Notes under the pieces: model-generated
What the model saw: only the letters and a program-made list of their open reading frames with translations
The model's database searches: none
Told to the model about the DNA's origin: nothing
Assembly (NCBI RefSeq): GCF_003367475.1
Contig: NZ_QRHA01000001.1
Span: forward strand, 310,001 to 374,000
Reading direction: 5' to 3'
DNA from: Alteromonas aestuariivivens
GTDB lineage: Bacteria > Pseudomonadota > Gammaproteobacteria > Enterobacterales > Alteromonadaceae
DNA: 64,000 bases
Shown: in pieces, positions 17,502 through 25,951 of the stretch
Numbering within the stretch: position 1 is the first letter of the stretch
How the letters are laid out: every line of letters begins with the position of its first letter
Position numbers and translations under genes: made by a program

Positions 17502-18140
17502 TTACTTTTTGAATTTATTAATTAATTCCTGGATTTCGCTGTCAAGCAAGCGGTTGGCCGGTTTGCCCTGCAACATAAGCGCAATTTTGCAGCTTTCTTC
17601 CAGTTCTTCCATACCATAAACGCATTTTTCCACGTCGGGGGCCGAAACAATGGGGCCATGGTTGGCCATGATTATCCCGGGGTGACTGGCGGCAATCGCG
17701 CCTACAGCTTCTGCCAGTTTGTCGTCGCCCGGCGCAAAGTAGGGCACCATGGCAATGGCCCCAAGGCGCATGGTCAGGTACGGGGTGTAACAGGGAACAC
17801 AATTGGTGACATCGTCACACGGCAGGCATGAAAGGGCAGTGGCGTGTGTGGAGTGCAGATGGATCACGCAGGTGTCATCGGGGCGTTGGTCATAAATGGC
17901 TTTGTGCAGGCGAAATTCTTTCGACGGCGGCGCACCTTTTAACAGGGTGCCGTCGTGACTGACCACCGACAACTCGTCCGCTTCCAGAAAACCGAAACAG
18001 GTGTTGGTGGGGGTCATTACCCAGCCCTCAGCGATGCGGATGCTCATATTGGCAGACGCACCGGACGTCAGGCCGCGGTCAAAAATGGACTTGGCATAGG
18101 TGACAATTTTTTGTTTGGCAATGTGTTCGGTTAACAACAT
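17502..18140 (-). CDS. otnC: class II aldolase-family 3-oxo-tetronate 4-phosphate decarboxylase
   Basis: A 212-residue zinc-dependent enzyme of the class II aldolase/L-ribulose-5-phosphate 4-epimerase (AraD) family. Metal-binding histidines are visible in HLHSTHATAL (about residues 97-106) and the NHGP motif at about 164-167. In the acid-sugar pathways known from DUF1537 work, the enzyme at this position (OtnC) decarboxylates a 3-oxo-tetronate 4-phosphate to dihydroxyacetone phosphate or an isomer. Its start overlaps the 3' end of the kinase gene by 10 bases, so the two are translationally coupled. L-fuculose-phosphate aldolase would be the alternative family member, but the kinase partner favours OtnC. 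Confidence 0.82.
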   Translation of the reverse strand: MLLTEHIAKQKIVTYAKSIFDRGLTSGASANMSIRIAEGWVMTPTNTCFGFLEADELSVVSHDGTLLKGAPPSKEFRLHKAIYDQRPDDTCVIHLHSTHATALSCLPCDDVTNCVPCYTPYLTMRLGAIAMVPYFAPGDDKLAEAVGAIAASHPGIIMANHGPIVSAPDVEKCVYGMEELEESCKIALMLQGKPANRLLDSEIQELINKFKK

Positions 18141-19423
18141 GATAAGGTTTCCAATGCTTGAAAGAAAAAGTCTTGCTGGCCGAAATTGCCCGATTTGAGG
18201 GCCAGATTTATCGGCTGTTCACCAGGGGTTTGTACCATGGGCACGCCGGGGGCGATGGATTTGCCAATATAGAAGCTGTCCACACCCAGTGCATTGACCA
18301 CCGCGCCCGAAGTTTCTCCGCCCGCCACTACAAAATTGCGCACACCCAGCTGGTCACTGGCTGCAATGGCCAGCGCACCGAAGGTTTGTTCTATGAGGCC
18401 AGCGATGAATTCGGCGCCATAGTTCTGATGATTTTCAGCAATGATGTCGGGAGCTGCGGTGGCTGTGACCAGCGGAGCCCGGTCAATTGCCGAAGCCAGC
18501 CATGTAATAATGGAATCCACCGACTGTTCGCCGGTCACCAGTTTTGCCGGGTCAAGCTCCATGACCGGGTGACTGGTGCGATACGCGGCAACCTGCTTTT
18601 GGGTCATGGCAGAACAGCTGCCGCTCAGCACCAGCGTTGGTGCGGCGATGGGCTGCACGCTACTGGTTACTTCTGTCAGGTTTCCGCCACAGTCCTCAAA
18701 CTCTTTTCCCAAACCGATGGCCAGCCCAGAGCCGCCGGTAATCAGTGTGAATGATGACAGGCATTCGCCAATGCACTTGAGATGGTCGGTACTGAGGGCA
18801 TCCAGCACCAGATAATGATGGTTCACGCGTTGGGTTTCCAGCGCTTCTGTTAATGCTCCCGGGCCTTGTTCAACGACCTGGCTTGGGATCGATACCGCTT
18901 TACCTGTGCCTTGGGCTTCCATCATCCGGACCAGTGAAGAATCCTTCATTGGTGTCAGCGGGTGGTCCTTCATTGGGCTTTCATGCAGCAACTGGTCAAA
19001 CACAAACAGATGGCCCTGATACACCGTACGGCCGTTAACCGGCAATGCCGGGCAAACTACGGTAGAGGCTGCATTAAGCTTTGACATCAGTGCGTCGATA
19101 ACCGGCCCGATATTGCCCTCTGGCGTTGAGTCAAATGTTGAGCAATATTTGAAGTAATATTTAGCGCATCCCAGTGACTGCAGCACCTCCAGGCAGGCCA
19201 GTGACAGTTCAACTGCGTCCTGGACTGGGATGGTTCTGGATTTAACCGCAATCACAACGGCATCCACGTCCTTGATATTGGCAATTTGCTGAGGCGTAGG
19301 CAGCCCATTAACCTGAATGGTGCGCAAACCGCTTGCAACCAGGAAGCTGGCCAAATCTGTGGCACCGGTAAAATCGTCAGCTATGCACCCCAGCCAGGGG
19401 GTAGAGTCAGTCACTTTGTTCAT
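18131..19423 (-). CDS. otnK: four-carbon acid sugar kinase (DUF1537 family)
   Basis: A 430-residue cytoplasmic ATP-dependent kinase that phosphorylates a sugar acid, classically a 3-oxo-tetronate at O4. The N-terminal substrate domain opens with CIADDFTGATDLASFL (about residues 13-28), the family hallmark. The C-terminal nucleotide-binding domain has LSGSCSAMTQ (about 268-277) and FVVAGGETSGAVV (about 365-377). It is the first gene of the minus-strand operon kinase-decarboxylase-ABM. It is divergent from a GntR regulator, with a 120-base shared promoter region. The exact acid is open: the accompanying enzymes differ from the described threonate and erythronate clusters. Confidence 0.88.
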   Translation of the reverse strand: MNKVTDSTPWLGCIADDFTGATDLASFLVASGLRTIQVNGLPTPQQIANIKDVDAVVIAVKSRTIPVQDAVELSLACLEVLQSLGCAKYYFKYCSTFDSTPEGNIGPVIDALMSKLNAASTVVCPALPVNGRTVYQGHLFVFDQLLHESPMKDHPLTPMKDSSLVRMMEAQGTGKAVSIPSQVVEQGPGALTEALETQRVNHHYLVLDALSTDHLKCIGECLSSFTLITGGSGLAIGLGKEFEDCGGNLTEVTSSVQPIAAPTLVLSGSCSAMTQKQVAAYRTSHPVMELDPAKLVTGEQSVDSIITWLASAIDRAPLVTATAAPDIIAENHQNYGAEFIAGLIEQTFGALAIAASDQLGVRNFVVAGGETSGAVVNALGVDSFYIGKSIAPGVPMVQTPGEQPINLALKSGNFGQQDFFFQALETLSCC

Positions 19424-19445
19424 ATTTCTTTTACTTGCATTAGCA

Positions 19446-19465
19446 ATACATTAACTTATACATTA
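19446..19465. promoter_or_regulatory. direct repeat ATACATTA x2 in the divergent promoter
   Basis: ATACATTA occurs at 19446-19453 and again at 19458-19465, a 12-base period, in the region between otnK and the GntR gene. It may be a regulator site or part of overlapping -10 elements. Evidence is limited to the repeat itself and its position. Confidence 0.35.
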
Positions 19466-19543
19466 TATTATTTGAAGTTTACAGTACCTTGTTCGCTGTA
19501 ACAGCGGATTAGTGTTCAACGTGCGAATTGAAAGGGTAAAGCC

Positions 19544-20197
19544 GTGTCATTAAGTCAGCGTGCTTACGAAGAATTACGGGAAAAAATTCTCAACAACGAG
19601 TTAAAACCCGGGCGCTTCTTTCTGGAAAAAGAGCTGGCTGAGCTGTTGGGGATCAGCCGTACTCCGCTCAAGGAGGCGCTGGTTAAGCTGGAAAATGAGG
19701 GGTTGATCAAAGTGCAGCCCCGCCACGGTATGCAGGTGTTGCCTCTGTCTGCAGATGACATGCAGGAGGTCTATCAGATTATTACCGCTCTGGAGTGCGA
19801 AGCGGTGTCGGTTATTGCCAACAAGGGTTTGCAGGACGAGGAAATTGGCCAGCTTGAACAGACCGGAATAGCCATGGCCGAAGCACTGGAGCGGGACGAC
19901 CTCGAAGCCTGGGCCAAAGCGGATGAAGATTTTCACCGCCTGCTACTGGCCTTTTGCGGCAATGCCCGCTTGAAGCAGACCGTATTGAATTATTGGGATC
20001 TTGCCCATCGCGCCCGTTACTTTACCTTGCAGTTACGGGACAAGCCGGTTAATTCAACGCTTGATCATCAGCAGGTGATTGAAGCGATAAAACATAAAGA
20101 TCCGCAAAAAGCGGTATCGATACATCGCCAGCACCGTGTGAACGGCGGCGCCAGTTTAGTCCGGATCATCAGACAATATCGGCTGGATCATTTGTGA
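19544..20197 (+). CDS. GntR-family regulator with FCD domain
   Basis: A 217-residue transcription factor. The N-terminal winged helix-turn-helix (about residues 1-68) carries the GntR motif LAELLGISRTPLKEALVKLE. The C-terminal FCD ligand domain (about 78-210) has the metal-ligand pattern D-x3-H in DEDFHRLLLAF and a later HRQHR. FCD regulators of this FadR subgroup usually sense sugar acids or other carboxylates and repress adjacent catabolic genes. It is divergent from the kinase operon and 28 bases upstream of the dehydrogenase gene, so it probably controls both arms of the acid-sugar locus. Confidence 0.88.
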   Translation: MSLSQRAYEELREKILNNELKPGRFFLEKELAELLGISRTPLKEALVKLENEGLIKVQPRHGMQVLPLSADDMQEVYQIITALECEAVSVIANKGLQDEEIGQLEQTGIAMAEALERDDLEAWAKADEDFHRLLLAFCGNARLKQTVLNYWDLAHRARYFTLQLRDKPVNSTLDHQQVIEAIKHKDPQKAVSIHRQHRVNGGASLVRIIRQYRLDHL

Positions 20198-20225
20198 TAT
20201 CCAACGGAAACAGGAAACAGCAACA

Positions 20226-21329
20226 GTGAAATCAGAATTCTCAATAACCGTATTACCCGGAGATGGTATTGGCCATGAAGTGACGCCAGTGTGTCTGGAA
20301 TTGCTGGACAAGGTCTGCAAGCAGGTTGGGGGGGTAAGCCTGAATTACAGCTCATTTGCTGCGGGCGCAGTGCATTACAAGGAAACCGGTGTTTCACTGC
20401 CCGAAGAAGCCTTGCAGCACGCGTTTGACAGCGATGCCACATTGTTGGCGTGCATGGGAATGCCGAGCATTCGTTATCCGGACGGGCGGGAAATTGCCCC
20501 GCAACTGGAACTGCGGGAAAAAATGGATTTGTTCGCCGGCGTCAGGCCGGTGAAAACCATGCCAGGATTGCCGTTACCGCTTACCTCAGAGAAGGCGCAG
20601 AATCTTGATTTCATTCTGATACGTGAGAGCACCGAGGGCCTGTTTGCCAGCCGGGAAAAGTTCAAAATTGAGGGCGAAGGTGCTGATGAGGCAGCGTACG
20701 ACACCCAGAAAATCAGCCGTAAAGGCTGTGAACGCCTGTTTGACTTCGCCTTCGAACTGGGTCGCCAGCGCAGGAATGAAGGATACAAGGGCCTGGTAAC
20801 CTGTGTTGATAAAGCAAACGTGTTAGGGTCGTTTTATTACATGCGGCAAATCTTCGACGAAGTGGCAGCGAAAAATCCCGATGTGGATAACAACCACGTA
20901 TATGTCGACGCCGCGGCCCTGCAGCTGGTGGGGCGGCCGTGGCAGTTTGATGTGATTGTCACCGAGAACATGTTCGGTGACATTCTGTCGGATTTGGGCG
21001 CTGGCCTAATGGGCGGCATGGGCATGGCACCCTCAGCGGATATTGGCATTGAAAAAGCGGTGTTCCAGCCTTGCCACGGTACGGCACCCGACATCATTGG
21101 CCAGGGTAAAGCCAACCCGACCGCGATGTTTTTGTCAGCCGCGATGATGTTACGCTGGCTGGGCAACAAGCACGATAATTCCAGTGCCATTGAGGCCGCG
21201 CGTAAAATCGACACGGCAGTTGAGAATGCCTATGCCACCGGTACCTTGTTGCCTTATGAACTTGGAGGCACTTCCGGTACCGAGGCGATTTCGTCGTTGG
21301 TGTTCGCAGAACTGGACAAACTGGCCTGA
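20226..21329 (+). CDS. isocitrate/isopropylmalate dehydrogenase-family enzyme (tartrate/acid-sugar dehydrogenase-like)
   Basis: A 367-residue NAD-dependent beta-hydroxyacid oxidative decarboxylase. The N-terminal VLPGDGIGHEV, the substrate-region RESTEGLFASRE (about residues 136-147), and the signature VTENMFGDILSDLGAG (about 245-260) define the family. It is in a catabolic locus with its own GntR regulator and a carboxylate transporter, with no leuA, leuC or leuD nearby. It is therefore unlikely to be LeuB; tartrate/D-malate dehydrogenase is the closest known type. In this context it may oxidise, and perhaps decarboxylate, a sugar acid or its phosphate, a job done by PdxA2 or LtnD/DenD in known DUF1537 pathways. 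The substrate is unknown. Confidence 0.85.
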   Translation: MKSEFSITVLPGDGIGHEVTPVCLELLDKVCKQVGGVSLNYSSFAAGAVHYKETGVSLPEEALQHAFDSDATLLACMGMPSIRYPDGREIAPQLELREKMDLFAGVRPVKTMPGLPLPLTSEKAQNLDFILIRESTEGLFASREKFKIEGEGADEAAYDTQKISRKGCERLFDFAFELGRQRRNEGYKGLVTCVDKANVLGSFYYMRQIFDEVAAKNPDVDNNHVYVDAAALQLVGRPWQFDVIVTENMFGDILSDLGAGLMGGMGMAPSADIGIEKAVFQPCHGTAPDIIGQGKANPTAMFLSAAMMLRWLGNKHDNSSAIEAARKIDTAVENAYATGTLLPYELGGTSGTEAISSLVFAELDKLA

Positions 21330-21403
21330 CTAAGCCGATGCCCGGGGGAGTTTTTCTTACCGGCAGGATTGGCAGGTTACAAAAAATGATTCGGAGTAGC
21401 ACT

Positions 21404-22408
21404 ATGAAGAAGATCATTCTACCGGCGCTGATTATGGCGAGTGTCATCGCCACTCTGGCCCACGCCGCGCGGCCTTATCCGGTACGCCCAATCACCAATA
21501 CGGTGGTGTGGTCGGCAGGTGGGGGCACAGATGCGGTGAATCGTATGATCATGGCTGAAATGGCCAAAGTGCTCGACACCCGCATCAACGTGGTCAATAA
21601 AACCGGCGGCATAGCCGGCTCCATTGGCATGAATTCTGTGCTTAGCAAGCGCCCGGATGGCTACAACCTGGTGGGCATATCCAGTTCTAACGTGGTGGCA
21701 GCGGTGAACGGAGGCTGGAACGAGCGTTTTGATGTCTGGTCGCCGTTCATCGTCGGCAGTTCGCCGGACGTCATTTCGGTCAATACTGACTCACCAATAA
21801 CATCACTGCAGGACCTCGTGGCTCATCAGGCTCAATCACAACAGGCGTATAAAGCCGGGGCCGGCGGAACGGGGGGCATTCACCATCTGTATCTGCTGGA
21901 GCTGGCACGTGTCAGTGGCGTAGATTTTCAGTTTGTCCCTTACCCTGGCTCGGCTCCCTCTCAAACGGCCGCCATCACTGGCGAAGTGGATGTGGTGATC
22001 ACCTCCATGGCAGAGCAGGCCCAGTTGATCCGCGGTGGCAAATTGCGCCCGCTGGCAATGCTGCACCCTGAACCATTTGAGCTGGAAGGTGTTGGTACTA
22101 TTCCCAGTGCGTTCGGCCTTTACCCTGAGCTAGCGGAGCACTTGCCTCTCAGCCAGGCCATTGGTTTTGCGGTTCACCAGAATGCGCCTGACGACGTAAA
22201 AACAAAACTGGGTAAAGCCTTTGAAGCCGCCATGCAGTCGCCGGTGGTAAAGCAATGGGCCAGGGACAATTACTATCAGTTGTCTGGCAAGCATGGTGAA
22301 GCGGCCCGCGACGAGTTTGCTGCACTGGAGTCGTATTTTACCTGGACCTTGCAGGGGCTGGGTTCGAACAAGTTTTCACCAGACAAATTTGGCATCCCCA
22401 AACCCTGA
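21404..22408 (+). CDS. tctC: TctC/Bug-type periplasmic solute receptor
   Basis: This is the periplasmic binding protein of a tripartite tricarboxylate transporter. The open frame extends upstream to 21338, but the ATG at 21404 has a GGAG ribosome site and yields a proper signal peptide (MKKIILPALIMASVIATLAH). The mature protein of about 310 residues has the Bug landmarks: the N-terminal RPYPVRPITNTVVWSAGGGT segment, NKTGGIAGSIG in the ligand cleft, and the later YKAGAGGTGGIHHL loop. Such receptors bind carboxylates through two water-bridged aspartate-free loops, and paralogues differ in ligand. It is followed by its TctB and TctA partners, so the system is complete. The ligand is probably the acid metabolised by the neighbouring enzymes. 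Confidence 0.87.
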   Translation: MKKIILPALIMASVIATLAHAARPYPVRPITNTVVWSAGGGTDAVNRMIMAEMAKVLDTRINVVNKTGGIAGSIGMNSVLSKRPDGYNLVGISSSNVVAAVNGGWNERFDVWSPFIVGSSPDVISVNTDSPITSLQDLVAHQAQSQQAYKAGAGGTGGIHHLYLLELARVSGVDFQFVPYPGSAPSQTAAITGEVDVVITSMAEQAQLIRGGKLRPLAMLHPEPFELEGVGTIPSAFGLYPELAEHLPLSQAIGFAVHQNAPDDVKTKLGKAFEAAMQSPVVKQWARDNYYQLSGKHGEAARDEFAALESYFTWTLQGLGSNKFSPDKFGIPKP

Positions 22409-22464
22409 TTTTGGGTATCAGGGAGCTGGTTCGCCACTATGAGTAGACAGAGATTGGGTAACCC

Positions 22465-23277
22465 ATGGAACAACAGTCAAACGCGCCGTCGACAGTTCTG
22501 ACTGCCGGGTCGGCAGCTGATGCGCAGCAGGATTTTAAGGTCGCGCTGGTGTTGCTGGCGGTTGCCGTGGCATTGCTGGTTCATACTCTGGGCTTTCCGA
22601 TGTCAGGCAGTTATGGCGGGGTAGATAACCAGTGGTTTGTTTCTCCGGCGTTGTTCCCATTACTGGTGTGCGGTCTGTTGGTAATTTGCAGTGGAATGTT
22701 GCTTTATAAAGCTACCCGAAAGCAGGGTTTCAGGGGCTTTGGTGAACTGCGAGGGTGGCTGGGTGACTGGCGTAATGAGCGTATAAAAGACCGCTGGTAC
22801 GTGATTGGCTTGTTGCTGGTTTACGTGTATGTGTATATTCCTTCCACCGACTTCTATCTTGCCTCCGTTGTATTTCTGTTGTCCCTTACCAGTCGTTTTT
22901 ATTACCCGATGGTTAACGGTCTGAGCCGCTCAAGCACGTTGCATCTGGTGCTGGCCCTATGTCTGATTGCCGTCAAATTGAACGTCAACGTATCAGAAGA
23001 TACCCATTGGCTGAGCATAAACTACGATGAGGATGCCATCCGGTACAGCGACTTGAGTATGCTGATGGCATTGATGTGCCTGCTGACCTTAAGTGTGTGC
23101 TTTCCTCAGAACAAGGATCGCAAACGTGCGGTGATTCAGGTTCTGGTGGTTCTGCTGGTTCCACTGTTGTTGGTTTGCACTTTTAACTTCCTGCTGTATG
23201 TACCTATGCCGGTGGAATACGGTACGGTGAGTGATTTCCTGAATTATCTGGTATACGACGTACTGGCTTTCCAGTAG
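22465..23277 (+). CDS. tctB: TctB-type small membrane subunit of the tripartite transporter
   Basis: A 270-residue membrane protein with about six hydrophobic segments. It has the layout of the TctB (DUF1468) family: an N-terminal helix (VALVLLAVAVALLVHTLGF), the short motif PALFPLLVCGLL (about 66-77), then later helices. It is longer than many TctB proteins (about 150-200 residues) because of an extra C-terminal pair of helices. It lies between tctC and tctA, as in other complete systems. TctB is required for transport, but its mechanism is not well defined. Confidence 0.8.
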   Translation: MEQQSNAPSTVLTAGSAADAQQDFKVALVLLAVAVALLVHTLGFPMSGSYGGVDNQWFVSPALFPLLVCGLLVICSGMLLYKATRKQGFRGFGELRGWLGDWRNERIKDRWYVIGLLLVYVYVYIPSTDFYLASVVFLLSLTSRFYYPMVNGLSRSSTLHLVLALCLIAVKLNVNVSEDTHWLSINYDEDAIRYSDLSMLMALMCLLTLSVCFPQNKDRKRAVIQVLVVLLVPLLLVCTFNFLLYVPMPVEYGTVSDFLNYLVYDVLAFQ

Positions 23278-23288
23278 TCAGGAGGCTT

Positions 23289-24836
23289 GTGATGCTGGAG
23301 CAATTTTCCCACTTCTTTTCAACACTCTTTGCCCTGGCAACGAGCCCGACCAATCTGCTGGTGGTTTTCGGAGCCAGTTTTGTCGGCATCATTTTTGGTT
23401 CTATGCCCGGGCTCACAGCGACTCTGGGAATCGCATTGTTAACATCTCTGACCTACGGTTTTGGGCCGGATGTGGCCCTGCTTGCTCTGCTCGGGTTATA
23501 CGTGGGGGCGATATATGGTGGGTCCTACCCGGCAATTCTCATCAACATACCGGGCACGCCTGCGGCAGCGGCAACGGCGCTGGATGGTTACCCACTCACA
23601 CAGAAAGGCCAGGCCGGGAGGGCGCTGGGGCTTACTACCACTGCGTCGTTTATTGGCACCCTGATTGGCCTGTTGTTCCTGGTTACCCTGTCACCTTTTA
23701 TCGCCAGTATGGCGTTGCAGTTTACCTCCTGGGAATTCTTTTTGCTGGCCCTGTTCGGCATTGTTATCAGCGGCACCCTTACCAGCCCGGGCACGGTGCT
23801 CAAGGGCTGGATAGCCGGATTGATAGGGTTGTTCCTGGCAACTATCGGGCGGGACTCTCTGCAGTATTTTCCCCGCTACACGGCAGGCTTCAGCGAACTG
23901 GATGCCGGGCTTGAGATTGTGCCTGTGCTCATCGGCGCGTTTGGCATCCCGCAGGTGATTCGGGTGTTGTCAGAGCGGCGGTCACTGGCCGAAGCGCCTA
24001 AACTTGGGCGGATTCTGCCGGAATTATCTGCCATCACCCGAAACATAAAACATATTTTTCGCTCATCAACCATTGGGGTTGGCGTTGGTTCTGTACCGGG
24101 GATTGGTGAGGATATCGCCGGTTGGGTGTCGTACAGCACGGCCAAAAATGCCAGTACGCCTGAACAGCAGAAGGAATTCGGCAAGGGCTCTGAAGCAGCA
24201 ATAGTGTCGTCAGAAACAGCCAACAATGCCTGTATTGGCGGCGCCTTGATCCCGTTGCTGACCCTTGGGATCCCTGGCAGCCCGCCTGCGGCCATGTTGC
24301 TTGGGGCGTTGCTGCTGCACGGCATTACCCCGGGCCCCTCTATTGAAGTAGACCATCCGAATTTTCTGCTCGAAGTGACAGCCATTATGGTGCTGGCGTC
24401 TTTCGCCATGTGGGCAAATGGTATGTTGCTGGCAAAGCAGGTGGTGAAACTGCTGACCATCCCGGCACCGCTGTTTATTCCGGTAGTCGGGATACTGTGT
24501 ATTTTGGGCGGGTATGCGCTCGGCTTGAGTATTTTCAATTTGTACATTCTGATACCGGTTGGCATCGCGGCCTATTTTCTGGGAGAAATGGATTTTCCCA
24601 TTGCACCCATGGTGATAGGCCTGGTGCTGGGTGGCATGGCAGATGAAAGCCTGCGGCGTGCGTTAATGTTGAGTGAGGGCAGCTTCCTGCCCATGTTTGA
24701 ACGTCCGGTTGCAGTGATTTTGCTGGTGATCATTGGCTGCTTCATTGTTAATCAGATACCGGCGGTAAGAACCAGGACCACCTCTTTCTGGGCTGGGCTG
24801 TTTTCACGGCTTGCACGCAAAAGCCCGGTGGTCTGA
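23289..24836 (+). CDS. tctA: TctA-type large membrane subunit of the tripartite transporter
   Basis: The 515-residue channel-forming permease, with about 11-12 helices. The duplicated TctA motifs are clear: FVGIIFGSMPGLTATLGIAL (about 37-56) and VGSVPGIGEDIAGWVSYSTA (about 268-287), together with ALLGLYVGAIYGGSYPAILI and NACIGGALIPLLTLGIPG. It uses the membrane ion gradient to import the carboxylate delivered by TctC. The start is 11 bases after tctB. The length is that of a normal TctA (about 500). Confidence 0.94.
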   Translation: MMLEQFSHFFSTLFALATSPTNLLVVFGASFVGIIFGSMPGLTATLGIALLTSLTYGFGPDVALLALLGLYVGAIYGGSYPAILINIPGTPAAAATALDGYPLTQKGQAGRALGLTTTASFIGTLIGLLFLVTLSPFIASMALQFTSWEFFLLALFGIVISGTLTSPGTVLKGWIAGLIGLFLATIGRDSLQYFPRYTAGFSELDAGLEIVPVLIGAFGIPQVIRVLSERRSLAEAPKLGRILPELSAITRNIKHIFRSSTIGVGVGSVPGIGEDIAGWVSYSTAKNASTPEQQKEFGKGSEAAIVSSETANNACIGGALIPLLTLGIPGSPPAAMLLGALLLHGITPGPSIEVDHPNFLLEVTAIMVLASFAMWANGMLLAKQVVKLLTIPAPLFIPVVGILCILGGYALGLSIFNLYILIPVGIAAYFLGEMDFPIAPMVIGLVLGGMADESLRRALMLSEGSFLPMFERPVAVILLVIIGCFIVNQIPAVRTRTTSFWAGLFSRLARKSPVV

Positions 24837-24879
24837 ATGTGCTGATCCTGTTGCTTGCTAAATCCCTTAAGGCGCTATT

Positions 24880-25908
24880 ATGTCTGATAATTTAACTGTG
24901 GTGTGTTCAGGAACCGGGTATTTCAGCCAGTTCCACTATGAAGCCTGGAACCGCTTACCGGGGGCAACGATTGTTGGAGTCAACAATCGCAATCGGGACA
25001 AAGCCATGGAATTTGCCCAAAGGTTCAACATTGGGGACTACGATAATGATCTGCAGCGCTTGCTCGAGCGCTGTAAACCGGACCTGGTGGATGTAATAAC
25101 CCCGCCGGAAACCCACCTCCAGGCGGTAAAAATTGCTGCCGGGCTGGGTATTGATGTGATTTGTCAGAAGCCATTTGGTGAAAACCTGGAACAGGCACAA
25201 GAGATGACCCGGATTGCCGCCGATGCGGGCATTAAACTCATCGTGCACGAAAATTTCCGCTTTATGCCCTGGTATCGCAAAATCAAGCAACTGCTTGATG
25301 AAAACAGGCTGGGCGAAGTTCTCAATGTGGAATTCAAGCTTCGCCCGGGAGACGGCCAGGGCCCCGAGGCCTACCTGGCGCGCCAGCCCTATTTTCAGCA
25401 AATGCCCAAGTTTCTGGTGCACGAAACCGCTATCCATCTGGTCGATACCTTTCGTTTTCTGTTCGGTGAACCTAATAATCTGTTCGCCAAGCTGCGCCGC
25501 TGCAACCCCCACATTAAAGGCGAGGATGCCGGGCTTATCCTGTTTGAATTTCAAAACCGCATTCAGGCGGTGTTCGACGGCAATCGCTTGCTGGACCACT
25601 GTGCCACTAATACCCGCCGTACCATGGGGGAAATGGAAATTGCCGGTACCCACGGGGAACTGCGCTTGAATGGCGAAGGGGGCATACTGCTGCGCGAATT
25701 TGGCCGCCAACAGTGGGTTGAACAGCCTTATGAATGGCGGGATCAGCACTTCGGGGGGGATTGTGTATTTAATACCATCGAGCACATAGCCGCACATTAC
25801 CTTACCGGCGCAGCGCTGGAAAATCAGGGCTTTGAGTACCTTAAAAACATCGAAATTGAACAGGCCATATATCATTCGGCGCACAGCGGAAACCTGATCG
25901 CCTTTTAA
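24880..25908 (+). CDS. Gfo/Idh/MocA-family NAD(P)-dependent oxidoreductase
   Basis: A 342-residue cytoplasmic dehydrogenase. The N-terminal Rossmann domain (about 1-125) starts VVCSGTGYFSQFHYEAW, a slightly unusual G-x-G-x-x motif. It has the family motif CQKPFGENLEQAQEM (about 95-109) with the catalytic-type lysine in the EKP-like position (here QKP). The C-terminal domain contains HETAIHLVDTFRFLFGEP (about 185-202), where the His-x3-His pair usually contributes to catalysis. Family members oxidise sugars, inositols or sugar acids; D-apiose dehydrogenase is one example in an acid-sugar route. Here it probably oxidises a sugar to a lactone or a sugar acid to a keto acid. It is followed by a lactonase gene. 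Confidence 0.88.
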   Translation: MSDNLTVVCSGTGYFSQFHYEAWNRLPGATIVGVNNRNRDKAMEFAQRFNIGDYDNDLQRLLERCKPDLVDVITPPETHLQAVKIAAGLGIDVICQKPFGENLEQAQEMTRIAADAGIKLIVHENFRFMPWYRKIKQLLDENRLGEVLNVEFKLRPGDGQGPEAYLARQPYFQQMPKFLVHETAIHLVDTFRFLFGEPNNLFAKLRRCNPHIKGEDAGLILFEFQNRIQAVFDGNRLLDHCATNTRRTMGEMEIAGTHGELRLNGEGGILLREFGRQQWVEQPYEWRDQHFGGDCVFNTIEHIAAHYLTGAALENQGFEYLKNIEIEQAIYHSAHSGNLIAF

Positions 25909-25951
25909 TGCGTTTTCGTTAACTGCCAGTGATTTTTTACAGGGACCAGTA

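Noticed and set aside
20226-21329. leuB of leucine biosynthesis
   Set aside because: No leuACD neighbours and placement between a GntR regulator and a tripartite carboxylate transporter indicate a catabolic role.
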